DNA of 64,000 nucleotides from Sphingomonas lycopersici (GCF_026130605.1 NZ_JANFAU010000002.1:1-64000), one strand, 5' to 3'; numbered from the stretch's first letter, positions 45,586-55,472 are shown. The notes: generated from the letters alone by a model not told the origin. Numbers and translations: made by a program.

Positions 45586-47037
45586 ATGAACGAGTTCAGG
45601 ATCAAGGGCGCCACCGGCGATTGGGAAGTCGTGATCGGCCTTGAGGTGCACGCCCAGGTCACGTCGCAGGCGAAGCTGTTTTCCGGCGCGGCGACCGCGT
45701 TCGGCGCCGAGCCTAACACCCAGGTCAGCCTGGTCGACGCGGCGATGCCGGGGATGCTGCCGGTGCCTAACCGCGAATGCATCCGTCAGGCAGTGCGCAC
45801 CGGGATGGCGATCGATGCCGCGATCAACAAATGGTCGCGGTTCGATCGCAAGAATTATTTCTACGCCGATCTACCGCAGGGCTATCAGATTTCGCAGCTT
45901 TATCATCCGCTTGTCGGTGAAGGCTCGATCGAGATCGAGGATGGCGACGCGATCAAGACGATCGGGGTGGAGCGGATCCACGTCGAGCAGGATGCCGGCA
46001 AGCTGATGCACGATCAGCATCCGACGCGCTCTTATGTCGACCTCAACCGCTCGGGCGTGGCGCTGATGGAGATCGTCAGCCGCCCGGACATGCGCTCGCC
46101 GGCGGAGGCCGGGGCCTATCTGCGCAAGCTGCGCGCGATCCTGCGCTATGTCGGGTCGTGCGACGGCAATATGGAAGAAGGCTCGATGCGCGCCGACGTC
46201 AACGTCAGCGTGCGCAAGCCCGGGGAGCCGTTCGGCACGCGGACCGAGACCAAGAACGTCAATTCGGTGCGCTTCGTGATGGCGGCGATCGAGCATGAGG
46301 CGAACCGGCAGGTCGACGTGCTCGAATCGGGCGGGACGATTGTTCAGGAGACGCGGCTGTTCAATCCCGACACCGGCACCACGCGGTCGATGCGCTCGAA
46401 GGAAGATGCGCATGATTACCGCTACTTCCCCGATCCGGATCTGTTGCCGCTCGAACTCGACGATGCGTTTCTTGAGGAATGTCGCGCGTCGCTGCCCGAA
46501 CTGCCGGACGCCAAGCGCAAACGCTACGAGGCGCTCGGGATCACCGCTTACAACGCCGGCGTGCTGACCGCCGAGGTCGAGACCGCGCGCTGGTTCGATG
46601 CGCTGCTGGAGGCCGGCGTGGCGCCTGTGCCCGCGTCCAACTGGGTGACGGGCGAATTATTCGGCGCGCTCAACCGGATCGGCAAGGGCATCGAGGAATC
46701 GCCGATCCTGCCGGGGCAGGCGGCCGAATTGCTCGCGCTGGTGGCGGACGGCACGCTGTCGGGCAGCCTCGCCAAGCAGGTGTTCGAGGTGATGCTCGAA
46801 ACCGGCGATGCGCCGGGCAAGATCGTCGAGGAGCGCGGGCTCAAGCAGACCTCCGATACCGGGGCGATCGAGGCGGTGATCGCCGACGTGCTGGCGAAGA
46901 ACCCCAATCAGCTCGAACAATATCGCGCGGGCAAGGAGGCGCTGTTCGGCTTTTTCGTCGGCCAGACGATGAAGGCGATGGCGGGCAAGGCCAATCCGCA
47001 GGTGGTTAACGACTTGTTGCGCAAGGCGCTTGCCTGA
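45586..47037 (+). CDS. gatB: Aspartyl/glutamyl-tRNA amidotransferase subunit B
   Basis: A 483-residue GatB, the subunit that binds misacylated tRNA and activates it with ATP. Start [24 protein letters not shown]; key strings are [22 protein letters not shown]-like [49 protein letters not shown] and the tail domain [21 protein letters not shown] choose ATG 45586; the longer frame upstream is in the region antisense to the FkbM gene. A short hairpin GCGGTTGAACCGC (47038-47050) then T-rich bases may end the transcript. Confidence 0.96.
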   Translation: MNEFRIKGATGDWEVVIGLEVHAQVTSQAKLFSGAATAFGAEPNTQVSLVDAAMPGMLPVPNRECIRQAVRTGMAIDAAINKWSRFDRKNYFYADLPQGYQISQLYHPLVGEGSIEIEDGDAIKTIGVERIHVEQDAGKLMHDQHPTRSYVDLNRSGVALMEIVSRPDMRSPAEAGAYLRKLRAILRYVGSCDGNMEEGSMRADVNVSVRKPGEPFGTRTETKNVNSVRFVMAAIEHEANRQVDVLESGGTIVQETRLFNPDTGTTRSMRSKEDAHDYRYFPDPDLLPLELDDAFLEECRASLPELPDAKRKRYEALGITAYNAGVLTAEVETARWFDALLEAGVAPVPASNWVTGELFGALNRIGKGIEESPILPGQAAELLALVADGTLSGSLAKQVFEVMLETGDAPGKIVEERGLKQTSDTGAIEAVIADVLAKNPNQLEQYRAGKEALFGFFVGQTMKAMAGKANPQVVNDLLRKALA

Positions 47038-47110
47038 GCGGTTGAACCGCGTTTAGCATTTCCTCCGTCGACGGCGCACGGGAGCGTCGTCGCACCGGGG
47101 GAAATGTTGA

Positions 47111-47773
47111 ATGACAACAGGAGTAGGATCGCGCGTCGCCGCGTTGCTGGCGGCGGGCGTGTTATGCGTCGCGTCGGTCGCTGCGACGGCGCAGGAAACG
47201 CCGGCGGCGGCCGGGGCCGGCACGGCGACGCAGGCCTATCTGCCCGATAGCGCCTCGCCGTTCGGGCCGGTGGCGATTTCGAATGAGGATGCCAAGACGG
47301 TCACGATGCCGGCGCTGGCGTTCACCGAAACGCCCGCGGACGCCGATGATTTCGACAAATATTATTATTTCCACCGCGCCGACACCGATTTCGCCACCGC
47401 TTATGCCGATATCGTCGAATGCGACGGCTTCGCGCGCGGGCTGCGCGCGGTGGTAGCGGGAACCCCGACGGTTTACGTTCCGGGCAGCGCCGCCGGCGTC
47501 GCGGGCGGCATTATCGGAAGCGCCGTGATCGGGACGATATTCAACCGGATCAGCGCATCGGCGGAAATACGCCGGGTGCGGCGCGTGAACATGCGCCGCT
47601 GCATGAACTTCAAGGGCTATGCCCGCTATGGCCTGCCGAAGGGATTGTGGGAAGCGTTCAACTTCGAGGAGAGCTTCTCGGCGGTCGGCGCGGAGGAGCG
47701 CGCGCGCAATTTGAAACAACAGGCGCTCGTCGCTTCCGGCGCGAAGCCCGCCGGGAAGGAGTTGGGGCTGTGA
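47111..47773 (+). CDS. Exported protein of unknown function
   Basis: A 220-residue protein with a signal peptide (about residues 8-27, cleaved near ATAQE). No family is evident. Visible: tyrosine-rich DDFDKYYYFHRADTDFATAYADIVECDGFARGL, a glycine-rich hydrophobic stretch GSAAGVAGGIIGSAVIGTIF (about 123-142) that could be a membrane or pore-like helix, and a basic region RRVRRVNMRRCMNFKGYARYGLPKGLW. Two Cys, possibly a disulfide. Starts ATG 47111 preceded by GGGGGAAATG, and overlaps the next gene's GTG (GTGA). Presumably acts in the envelope with that neighbour. Confidence 0.65.
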   Translation: MTTGVGSRVAALLAAGVLCVASVAATAQETPAAAGAGTATQAYLPDSASPFGPVAISNEDAKTVTMPALAFTETPADADDFDKYYYFHRADTDFATAYADIVECDGFARGLRAVVAGTPTVYVPGSAAGVAGGIIGSAVIGTIFNRISASAEIRRVRRVNMRRCMNFKGYARYGLPKGLWEAFNFEESFSAVGAEERARNLKQQALVASGAKPAGKELGL

Positions 47774-48678
47774 GAGGCGCGCTGTCCTGCGCGATCGCCG
47801 CGCTTTCGTTCGTCTCGCCCGCCGCGTTCGCCGCGACGCCGGCGTATGATTTTCAGGCCAGCGAGCCGGTGAAGGACAAGCCGACCGTCGCGCTGGCGAG
47901 CGATCGCGCTTATGTCTATCTGCGCAGCGCCGCCGCGATCCCGATCTATCTGGTGCGCGAGCCGGAAGGCGCGGACCTCGCGGCATATGACCGGTTTCGC
48001 GCCGCAGCGCTGGCCGAAGCGCGGGAGAAATATGCGAAGAAGCTCGCCGCCTATCAGGCGGAGGTGAAACAGGCCAAATCGGCGCCGGTAGGCACCTATG
48101 GCGTGGTCCCGTCGCTCAAGGACGTCGAGCCGACCGCGGAAAATTTCGAGGCCACGCCATTTTACATGCTGTCGAAGGTCGCGATCGGGCCGCTCAATCG
48201 CTTCGCCAAGGGAAGTGGCGGGGAATCGGCCTATCTCCACGCGCTCAAGCCTGGCACCTATCGGCTCTACGGTGCGATTGCGGAGACCGGCAATGCGATT
48301 ACCGGCACCTGCCTGTGCATGGGGAGCGTCCGCTTCACGGCGCGTGCCGGCGAGGTGGTGGATATGGGGCGCGTCCTCATGGACGCCGGCCCCGGGATCA
48401 GCGCCGGCGATGTGATGAAGGCGGCGCTCACTTTCGGCCTGGCCGGGAAGCCGAAGGGAAAGAGCGCTATCGATGCCGAGGGCCTCGCGCTCGAGCCGGC
48501 GACGGCCGCGATGCCGGTCGATCCGCGGCTCGCCGCGCTCAAGGTGCGCGCGGCGGACTTTCGTCCCAGTGGGAAGCTGCCGAACTATTATGGGCTGAGG
48601 ATCGATCGGTTGCCGGCGATCGCCGGGGTGATGCGCTACGAACGCGATCGGATCGTCGATCTGACCGTGGCGAAATGA
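47770..48678 (+). CDS. Exported protein of unknown function, partner of the preceding gene
   Basis: A 302-residue exported protein. Starting at GTG 47770 (overlap with previous stop), the first 20 residues VRGALSCAIAALSFVSPAAF form a signal peptide ending FAATP. It contains TVALASDRAYVYLRS, a Lys/Ala-rich helix EAREKYAKKLAAYQAEVKQAKSAP, YLHALKPGTYRLYGAIAETGN, and a Cys pair in TGTCLCMGSVRF. The repeated phrase 'GTYRLYG' and the beta-rich end suggest a sandwich domain, but I do not recognise it. Two-gene operon with the previous gene. Confidence 0.6.
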   Translation: MRGALSCAIAALSFVSPAAFAATPAYDFQASEPVKDKPTVALASDRAYVYLRSAAAIPIYLVREPEGADLAAYDRFRAAALAEAREKYAKKLAAYQAEVKQAKSAPVGTYGVVPSLKDVEPTAENFEATPFYMLSKVAIGPLNRFAKGSGGESAYLHALKPGTYRLYGAIAETGNAITGTCLCMGSVRFTARAGEVVDMGRVLMDAGPGISAGDVMKAALTFGLAGKPKGKSAIDAEGLALEPATAAMPVDPRLAALKVRAADFRPSGKLPNYYGLRIDRLPAIAGVMRYERDRIVDLTVAK

Positions 48679-48711
48679 ACGAAGAGCGGGCGGCGCGGAA
48701 GGCGCTGCCCG

Positions 48712-49236
48712 CTATTCGATCAGCCGCGGCATCAGCTCGACGAAGTTGCACGGACGGTGGCGGCTGTCGAGCTGATCGCGGAGGATGCCGTCCCACGCAT
48801 CCTTCACCGCGCCGGTCGAGCCGGGCAGCGCGAAGATATAGGTGCCACGCGCGACGCAGGCGCAGGCGCGCGACTGGATCGTCGAGGTGCCGATCGTCTG
48901 GAAGCTCAGCCAGCGGAAGAGTTCGCCGAAGCCCGGGATCATCTTGTCGGCGACCCGCTCGACCGCCTCGGGGGTCACGTCGCGTCCGGTGACGCCGGTG
49001 CCGCCGGTGGTGATGATGCAATCCACCGTCTCGTCGTCGATCCAGCGGTGGAGCTGGGCGACGAGCACATCGGCGTCATCACGCAGGATCGCGCGTTCGG
49101 CAAGGTCGTGCCCCGCCGCGGTCAGCCGCTCGACCAACGTGTCGCCGGAACGGTCGTCCGCCGCGCTGCGAGTGTCGGAAACAGTGAGCACGGCAATGCG
49201 CACCGGGCGGAAGGGGCGGCTCTCGTCGATCGGCAT
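48712..49236 (-). CDS. moaB: Molybdenum cofactor biosynthesis protein B
   Basis: A 174-residue MoaB/MogA-type protein that adenylates molybdopterin before molybdate insertion. Motifs: [91 protein letters not shown]. The GGTGVTGRD and PGSTGAV segments are the binding site. Single gene; a hairpin AGCGGGC...GCCCGCT overlaps its stop and the end of the convergent gene. Other moa genes are not in this window. Confidence 0.93.
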   Translation of the reverse strand: MPIDESRPFRPVRIAVLTVSDTRSAADDRSGDTLVERLTAAGHDLAERAILRDDADVLVAQLHRWIDDETVDCIITTGGTGVTGRDVTPEAVERVADKMIPGFGELFRWLSFQTIGTSTIQSRACACVARGTYIFALPGSTGAVKDAWDGILRDQLDSRHRPCNFVELMPRLIE

Positions 49237-49256
49237 AACGGCGGTGTTAGAACCTC

Positions 49257-49338
49257 CGTCACGCCAGCGAAAGCTGGGATCGTGTCCGCTGGGGTATCGC
49301 TGGTGGTTTGAGATCCCAGCTTTTGCTGGGATGACGGG
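49257..49338. repeat. Inverted intergenic repeat (type A-like)
   Basis: CGTCACGCCAGCGAAAGCTGGG near 49257 and TCCCAGCTTTTGCTGGGATGACGG near 49315 are inverse copies in a variant form. It fills the space between moaB and the transglycosylase gene. Confidence 0.7.
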
Positions 49339-49346
49339 TTGTTAGG

Positions 49347-51185
49347 TCAACCCCCGCTTGGGCCGCCCGGGCTCACCGTGGTTGACGCCGCGCCGACGCG
49401 GCCGTCGACCGCGATCGCGGTTTGCGCGGTGGGCGCCTTGATCCGCACCGCGCTCGGGCCGGGAAGGCCGGGGAAGCGTGGCCACAATCCTTGCGCCAGC
49501 GCCGCGCGGCTGGCCGAGGTCGCGCGACCCGCCTGCGCCTCGTACATCCAGTAGTTGCGCAGCACGATCGTCACGTAGCCGCGGGTTTCCCAATAAGGGA
49601 TGCTCTCGATGTAGAGCAAAGGATCGCCGCCGTCGTGGACCAGTGCGTTCCAGTCCTGCACCGGCTTCGGCCCGGCGTTATAGGCCGCGATCACCTTGGG
49701 CAGCAGCCCCTGGGTCAGCCCCATGTCGCGGAGCTTTTCGAGGTGGCGCTGGCCGATATCCACATTGGTCGAGGGCCGGGTCAGCGCGGTGCGGTCCACC
49801 GTCATCCCGCGCTCGCGCATATAATCGGTCGCCGCGGCGGGCATGATCTGCATCAGGCCATAGGCGCCGGCCGCGCTGACCACCTTGTTGCGGAACCCCG
49901 ATTCCTGCAGCGTGTGCGCCCATACCAAGGCCTTGTCGACGCGCCAGCCGGTATCCGGGGTCCAGTTCGGGGTCGGATAGCGCGCTTCGGCCGTCGCGGT
50001 GACGCCCTGCGGGCAATTGTGCGCCAGCCACACCACGCTCGCCGGCAGGTCCATCTGCTCGGTCACGCGGATCAGCGCGGCGAATTCATTGGGGGCGCCG
50101 ATCCGCGCCTGTTGCCGGATCACCTGATCGGCGGCCTCATTCTCGCCGACCTCGACCAAAGCGGCCGCGACGCGCACGTTCGGGCGGCGTTCGAGCTGCG
50201 CCCAATCGGCGGTGACGCGCTCAGGCTGGGCGGCGCGCGTCGTCATCCCCAGCGCCTGCCGCGCGAGCTGCCCGTAGAAAGCCTCGCGATATTGCGCCGC
50301 GTTCTTCAGCCGCGGCTCGACGCGATCGGGGCGGCCGCAGCGCATATCGGCGCGCGCCGCCCAATACAGCCCCGCCGCGCGCAGATCGATGTCGCCGGCG
50401 CGGGTCGAGACGCCCTCGAAGCCGTTCGCCGCTGCCGCGCAATCGCCGGTGCGCCACGCCGAGAGCGCGGAGGTCCAGCGCGCCTGCACCGCCCAGTCGC
50501 CATAGCCGGTCGCGCCGCGATCGCCGAGCCGCCGGGCATCGGCGTCGAGCCCCTGGAGGAAATAGATCCACGCGACGCGCGCGGTCCATTCGGTCTGCGC
50601 CTCGGGCGAGAGACCGCTGGTCGAATCGAGCAGCGCCTCGGCCTCGCGCCCCATATCGGCCTTCACATAAGGCTGCATCTGCGCCGCGAGCGTCGCGGCG
50701 ATCTGGTCGCTGCGCGTCGCCTTGGCGCGGATGCGGTTGGGGGCGCCGTCCTGCCAGATCAGCCGCTGTGCACCGGGAAGCGGAGGCAGATCGGTCGCGC
50801 CACGCGCGCGGGCGAGCCGGGTGAGCGCCTCGGCCTGCGGCAATTCGGGCGCCTCGGTGAGCAATTTGACCAGCGCGTCGAGCTCGACGCGCGGCGACCC
50901 CTTGGCGGTGTAAAGCTCGGCCAGCGCATAGCTGTGGAGCGGCCCCGGCGCCATTGCGGCGAGCCCGAGCTGCGCATCCTGCCAGCGTTGCTCGCGGATC
51001 GCGGCGAACACCGCACGATAGCCGCTGCGCTGTTCGGGGGTGAGTTGCGCCGGGATCGCCGATCGCGCGGCGGAAAGGGTGGCGGTAGCAGAAGCGGAAG
51101 CCGCAGCGGACGGCAGGGGATCGGCCGTGGCAATCCCCGTCGCCAGCGCGGCAAAGCCCGCCGCTGCGACGAATTTCGCAATCAC
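49347..51185 (-). CDS. Lytic transglycosylase
   Basis: A 612-residue soluble lytic transglycosylase (Slt70-type) that cleaves peptidoglycan glycan strands. A signal peptide (about residues 1-22, IAKFVAAAGFAALATGIATA) starts after GTG 51185; a long alpha-superhelical body follows (Ala/Glu/Arg-rich); the catalytic domain carries the glutamate in ALVWAHTLQESGFRNKVVSAAGAYGLMQIMPAAATDYM and later VIAAYNAGPKPVQDWNALV and YVTIVLRNYWMY. The start overlaps the upstream gene's stop (GTGA). Length slightly below E. coli Slt70. Confidence 0.92.
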   Translation of the reverse strand: MIAKFVAAAGFAALATGIATADPLPSAAASASATATLSAARSAIPAQLTPEQRSGYRAVFAAIREQRWQDAQLGLAAMAPGPLHSYALAELYTAKGSPRVELDALVKLLTEAPELPQAEALTRLARARGATDLPPLPGAQRLIWQDGAPNRIRAKATRSDQIAATLAAQMQPYVKADMGREAEALLDSTSGLSPEAQTEWTARVAWIYFLQGLDADARRLGDRGATGYGDWAVQARWTSALSAWRTGDCAAAANGFEGVSTRAGDIDLRAAGLYWAARADMRCGRPDRVEPRLKNAAQYREAFYGQLARQALGMTTRAAQPERVTADWAQLERRPNVRVAAALVEVGENEAADQVIRQQARIGAPNEFAALIRVTEQMDLPASVVWLAHNCPQGVTATAEARYPTPNWTPDTGWRVDKALVWAHTLQESGFRNKVVSAAGAYGLMQIMPAAATDYMRERGMTVDRTALTRPSTNVDIGQRHLEKLRDMGLTQGLLPKVIAAYNAGPKPVQDWNALVHDGGDPLLYIESIPYWETRGYVTIVLRNYWMYEAQAGRATSASRAALAQGLWPRFPGLPGPSAVRIKAPTAQTAIAVDGRVGAASTTVSPGGPSGG

Positions 51186-51952
51186 GCCTGCAACCCCCCG
51201 ATCAGCAACTGTAGGTCCCTCCACGCATCGGCCTTCGCGGCCGGGCGTTCCCGCAACAGACGCGGGTGATGGCTGGCCACCACCTCGGTCCTTCTTCCAC
51301 CTTTATGTTCAACAAGGTGCAAACGCCCACGGGTTTCCGCGACATCCGCCGCCAGCAACGCACGACTCGCCGCATTTCCTAGCGCGAGCAGCCTTTTCGG
51401 GGCGACCAGCGCGACATGATGGCGGGTGATTTCGAACAATGCCGCCTCGGCTTCGCGCGGCACGCGGCCGGCGATCGGTCGTGCCGCGGCGACCGCCGCG
51501 AGATGCACCTCGGCGCGGGTCAATCCGATCGCCGCGAGCATCCGATCGAACAATCGCGCCAGCTCGCCCGAGAGCAGAGCGTCGCGGTCGTCGCGTTCGG
51601 GGCAATCGACCAGGATCATCACATCGGCGACCGCGGGGCCGCTCGCCGGAACGAGCGCGCCGCCCCACGCCGCTTCGGGCGCATCCGATCCGAGCCGCCA
51701 CGCGAGGAACCCCTCCAGTGTCGGCGGGAGGACGAGCGGCGCGCGTGCGACGGCGACGGCGGGCGCAGCGGGTGCCTCGCCGCGCCGCTCGGGCATGCGC
51801 TGCTCCGCGACGCGCGGTTCCGCTTCGGGCTCGGGCGCGGCCAGCCAGTCGAACGGCTCGTCGCTCGCGAGCATGTCGACCCCGGCGGCCTGCCACCATT
51901 CCAGCGTGCTCGCCGCTGCCTTGTTCCAGTCGAAAATCTGCTCAGCCCCCAT
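51182..51952 (-). CDS. Uracil-DNA-glycosylase-fold protein, degenerate
   Basis: A 256-residue protein. The central part (ADVMILVDCPERDDRDALLSGELARLFDRMLAAIGLTRAEVHLAAVAAARPIAGRVP, about 107-165) follows the order of a family 4/5 uracil-DNA glycosylase, and FEITRHHVALVAPKRLLALGNAASRALL resembles its second half. However the uracil-pocket motif (GExPG/A..ED) reads VDCPERDD and no iron-sulfur cysteines are visible, so it may be an inactive or altered glycosylase. Residues 40-100 form an acidic/Pro linker. Its stop overlaps the transglycosylase start (GTGA). Confidence 0.7.
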   Translation of the reverse strand: MGAEQIFDWNKAAASTLEWWQAAGVDMLASDEPFDWLAAPEPEAEPRVAEQRMPERRGEAPAAPAVAVARAPLVLPPTLEGFLAWRLGSDAPEAAWGGALVPASGPAVADVMILVDCPERDDRDALLSGELARLFDRMLAAIGLTRAEVHLAAVAAARPIAGRVPREAEAALFEITRHHVALVAPKRLLALGNAASRALLAADVAETRGRLHLVEHKGGRRTEVVASHHPRLLRERPAAKADAWRDLQLLIGGLQA

Positions 51953-52074
51953 CGCGTCTATTAGGATTGGCGTTGACGCGCGGGTCAATTGCCGTGAGAG
52001 CCGTTCGGGGACAAGTCGTTGTCGGATCGCGCCCGGATGGGAACACGGGAGTGTCGGGGGCACGGGAGAATATG

Positions 52075-53736
52075 ATGAGCGAACGCGAATCGATGCCTTA
52101 TGACGTGGTGATCGTCGGTGCAGGCCCCGCGGGGCTCAGCGCGGCGATCCGGCTGAAGCAACTCGCCGCCGAGAAAGAGGCGGAGATTTCGGTCTGCGTG
52201 CTGGAAAAGGGCTCGGAAGTCGGCGCACATATCCTGTCGGGTGCGGTGATCGATCCGCGCAGCCTCGACGAATTGCTCCCGACGTGGCGCGACGACGGCT
52301 GCCCGCTGGCCGAGGTGCCGGTGCGCGAGAATCTGCACTGGATCCTGACGCGCGGCCGCAAGTTCGACATGCCGCATTTCCTTACCCCGCCGTTCATGCA
52401 CAACAAGGGCACCTACACCGGGTCGCTCGGCAATCTGTGCCGCTGGCTGGCCGAGAAGGCGGGCGAGCTGGGCGTGGAGATCTTCCCCGGCTTCGCCGCG
52501 GCGGAGATCCTCTATGACGAACAGGGCCGGGTGAAGGGCGTCGCGACCGGCGACATGGGGGTCGCGCGCGACGGCGAGCATAAGCCCGATTACCAGCCGG
52601 GGCTCGAGCTCCACGCAAAATATACCTTCTTTTCGGAAGGATGCCGCGGGCATCTGACCAAGCAGCTGATCCGTCAGTTCGATCTCGATGCGGATAGCGA
52701 TCCGCAGGTCTATGGCCTGGGGATCAAGGAATTGTGGGATATCGATCCCGCGCTGCACGAGCCGGGGCGGGTGATCCACACCCAGGGCTGGCCGCTTTCG
52801 GAGACCGACGGGTCGAGCGGCGGCGGCTGGATCTATCACCAGGCGAACGGCCAGCTCAGCATCGGCTTCGTCACCTGGCTCAACTACACCAACCCGCATC
52901 TCTCGCCGTTCCAGGAGATGCAGCGCTGGAAGACCCACCCGCAGGTCGCCGCGCTGCTCAAGGGCGGCAAGCGCGTCAGCTATGGCGCGCGCGCGATCAG
53001 CGACGGCGGGCTGCAATCGATCCCCAAGTTGACCTTCCCCGGTGGCGCGCTGATCGGCGATTGCGCCGGCTTCCTCAACGTGCCGCGGATCAAGGGCACG
53101 CATACCGCGATGAAATCCGGGATGATGGCGGCCGAGGCGGCGGTCGAGGCGATCGTCTCGCAACGCGAGCTCGACGAGCTGACCGCCTATCCCGCGGCGT
53201 TCGAGCAGAGCTGGGTCAAGAAAGAGCTGTCGATCGTCCGCAACGTCGTCCCGCTGGTCAAGAAATTCGGCGAGTTCATGGGATCGGGGCTTGCCGGCAT
53301 CACGATGTGGCTCGAATATCTCGGGATCAAGGTGCCGTTCACGATGCACCACCACCCGGACAACGAGACCTTGTGGCGCAAGGATCTCGTCCCGAAGATC
53401 GATTATCCCAAGCCCGACGGCGTGCTGACCTTCGACCGGCTCTCCTCGGTGTTCCTGTCGAACACCAATCACGAGGAAGATCAGCCGGTCCATCTGACGC
53501 TCAAGGACCCGTCGATCCCGGTCGATTACGATCTGCCGATGTTCGACGAGCCGGCGCAGCGTTATTGCCCGGCGGGCGTTTATGAGATCGTCGGCGAGGA
53601 GGAAGGCAATCCGCGCTTCGTGATCAACGCGCAGAATTGCGTCCACTGCAAGACGTGTGACATCAAGGACCCGACCCAGAATATCACCTGGGTCGTGCCA
53701 GAGGGTGGCGGTGGCCCGAATTATCCCAACATGTGA
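52075..53736 (+). CDS. Electron transfer flavoprotein-ubiquinone oxidoreductase
   Basis: A 553-residue ETF-QO that passes electrons from acyl-CoA dehydrogenases, via ETF, to ubiquinone. N-terminal FAD loop YDVVIVGAGPAGLSAAIRLKQL; GCRGHLTKQLIRQFDLD; quinone-site region; C-terminal [4Fe-4S] ligands in RYCPAGVYE and NAQNCVHCKTCDIKDPTQNITW. ATG at 52075 is spaced six bases from GGAG (a second ATG at 52072 is three bases). It is divergent from the degenerate glycosylase gene. ETF itself is not in this window. Confidence 0.96.
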   Translation: MSERESMPYDVVIVGAGPAGLSAAIRLKQLAAEKEAEISVCVLEKGSEVGAHILSGAVIDPRSLDELLPTWRDDGCPLAEVPVRENLHWILTRGRKFDMPHFLTPPFMHNKGTYTGSLGNLCRWLAEKAGELGVEIFPGFAAAEILYDEQGRVKGVATGDMGVARDGEHKPDYQPGLELHAKYTFFSEGCRGHLTKQLIRQFDLDADSDPQVYGLGIKELWDIDPALHEPGRVIHTQGWPLSETDGSSGGGWIYHQANGQLSIGFVTWLNYTNPHLSPFQEMQRWKTHPQVAALLKGGKRVSYGARAISDGGLQSIPKLTFPGGALIGDCAGFLNVPRIKGTHTAMKSGMMAAEAAVEAIVSQRELDELTAYPAAFEQSWVKKELSIVRNVVPLVKKFGEFMGSGLAGITMWLEYLGIKVPFTMHHHPDNETLWRKDLVPKIDYPKPDGVLTFDRLSSVFLSNTNHEEDQPVHLTLKDPSIPVDYDLPMFDEPAQRYCPAGVYEIVGEEEGNPRFVINAQNCVHCKTCDIKDPTQNITWVVPEGGGGPNYPNM

Positions 53737-53769
53737 GTGGCGTACGGACGACGCCTTTCCCGCTAGGGA

Positions 53770-53843
53770 TGCTCCACCCCGGCGCAGGCCGGGGTCCAGT
53801 TGCCACCGGCCCGATGCTGGATCCCGGCCTTCGCCGGGGTGGA
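53770..53843. repeat. Paired inverted repeats (type A2)
   Basis: CTCCACCCCGGCGCAGGCCG and CCGGCCTTCGCCGGGGTGGA as inverted neighbours. It separates the oxidoreductase stop from the TPR gene, whose ribosome site begins right at its edge. Confidence 0.75.
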
Positions 53844-53852
53844 AGGAATAAC

Positions 53853-55472
53853 GTGGATCGTAGCCTCCAAACAGTCGCCAGGAATGCGTTGCTCGCCCTG
53901 AGTATGGGCATCGCCGCCGCGACACCGGCGCTCGCGGTGTCGCGCACGGCCGAGAGCGGGCTGCTCGCCTATCTCGCGGCGCGCGCCGACGATGCGGACG
54001 GCGACGGATCGGAAGCGGTGCGGCGCTATGCCGCCGCGCTGGCCGATACCCCGGGGAATAGCGAGGTGGCGCTCCACGCCTATCGTGAGGCGCTGGTGGT
54101 GGGGGACGATCGGCTGCTCGATCGCGCAATCGCCACGCTGGCCGCGCAGGGCGCCGCGCCCCCCGATGCCGCGCTGGTGTCGCTCGGTGCGGCCGCGCGC
54201 GCACGCGATCTCGCCGCCGCCAATGCCGCGATCGACCGGCTCGCGGGCGGGCAACTCGTGATTCTCGCCGCGCCGCTGCGCGCCTGGGCGATGCAGGAGC
54301 GCGGCGGCGACGCGCTCGACGTGCTCGCGCAGCGCCCGCGCGATTCGGTCGCGCGGCGGCTCGATGAGGAAAGCCGTGCGCTGCTGCTGATCGCGCGCGG
54401 TCGATATGACGATGGCGTCGCCGCGCTGCGCGCCGTGCTCGGCAACGACCAGGCCGCGATCGACCTGCGCATCGCGGCGGCGCGGTTGCTGCGCGGCGCA
54501 GGGCAGGACGAGCGCGCACGCGCGATGCTCGGCGGCCCGGCATCGCCGCTCGCCGCTTTGTACGACCGGCTGCCGGCGGCGAAGCCCTCGCTCGCGTTCG
54601 GCGCGGCGGTGCTGTTCGTGCGGCTGGCGGACGATCTCGCCGCGGGCGATCCGGGGCCGATGTCGATCGCGCTGTCGCGCGCCGCGCTGCGCGCCGAGCC
54701 GGGCAACGATCGCGCGCGGCTGCTGCTCGCCGACGCGCTGTCGCGGCTGGACCGCACCGATCGTGCGCTTGCGGTGCTCGACGGGGTCGACAAGGCGGGG
54801 GTCTATGCCGCCACCGCCAATGCCGCGCGGATCGCGATCCTCGCCGGGGTGGAGCGCTACGACGACGCGATCGCGATCGCCGCGCCGCTCGCCCAGCCGC
54901 AGGACGCGCCCGATGTCGCGCTCGCCACGCTCGGCGACCTGTTGCTCGCCGCCAACCGGCCGAAGGAGGCCGCGCCGGTCTATCGCCGGCTGCTCGATCG
55001 CCCCACAGCGACGGTGCGGTGGGAGCCGTGGCTGCAATATGCCGCGTCGCTCGACGGCGGCGGGGACTGGCCGGCGGCGCGCACCGCATTGCTCCGCGCG
55101 CAATCGATCGCGCCCGACGAGCCCGCGGTGCTCAACTATCTCGGCTATGGCGATGTGACCCACGGCGGCGACGTGCCCAAGGCGCTGGCGTTGCTCGAAC
55201 GCGCCAGCGCGCTGCGCCCGACTGATGCGGCGATCACCGATTCGCTCGGCTGGGCGTGGTATCGCACCGGCAATGTCGCCAAGGCTTTGCCGCTGCTCGA
55301 ACGCGCCGCGCAGGCCTCGCCCGACAATGCCGAGATCGGCGAGCATCTCGGCGATGCCTATTGGGCCGCCGGACGCCGCTACGAAGCGCGCTATGCGTGG
55401 CGCGCGGCGCAGGTGGTGGCCGACGCCAAGGACCGGGATCGTCTCGCGACCAAGATCGCCGACGGCCTGTGA
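53853..55472 (+). CDS. Exported TPR-repeat protein upstream of ispE
   Basis: A 539-residue protein with a signal peptide (VDRSLQTVARNALLALSMGIAAATPALA) and many tetratricopeptide repeats. C-terminal ones are clear: AVLNYLGYGDVTHGGDVPKALALLERASALRPTDAAITDSLGWAWYRTGNVAKALPLLERAAQASPDNAEIGEHLGDAYWAAGRRYEARYAW (listed as blocks). GTG 53853 has GGAAGGA five bases upstream. TPR lipoproteins of this type are usually outer-membrane or periplasmic scaffolds. Its last bases form the GTGA junction with ispE, so the two are co-translated; that this is functional coupling is uncertain. Confidence 0.8.
   Translation: MDRSLQTVARNALLALSMGIAAATPALAVSRTAESGLLAYLAARADDADGDGSEAVRRYAAALADTPGNSEVALHAYREALVVGDDRLLDRAIATLAAQGAAPPDAALVSLGAAARARDLAAANAAIDRLAGGQLVILAAPLRAWAMQERGGDALDVLAQRPRDSVARRLDEESRALLLIARGRYDDGVAALRAVLGNDQAAIDLRIAAARLLRGAGQDERARAMLGGPASPLAALYDRLPAAKPSLAFGAAVLFVRLADDLAAGDPGPMSIALSRAALRAEPGNDRARLLLADALSRLDRTDRALAVLDGVDKAGVYAATANAARIAILAGVERYDDAIAIAAPLAQPQDAPDVALATLGDLLLAANRPKEAAPVYRRLLDRPTATVRWEPWLQYAASLDGGGDWPAARTALLRAQSIAPDEPAVLNYLGYGDVTHGGDVPKALALLERASALRPTDAAITDSLGWAWYRTGNVAKALPLLERAAQASPDNAEIGEHLGDAYWAAGRRYEARYAWRAAQVVADAKDRDRLATKIADGL

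Noticed and set aside
47038-47050. Small hairpin after gatB as a terminator
   Set aside because: A five-base stem with a weak following T-stretch; noted in the gatB entry, too weak to list separately.
51985-55089. Open frame of 1034 codons on the minus strand
   Set aside because: Antisense to the ETF-QO and TPR genes, Arg/Ala-rich, no domains. Real genes on the plus strand explain the region.
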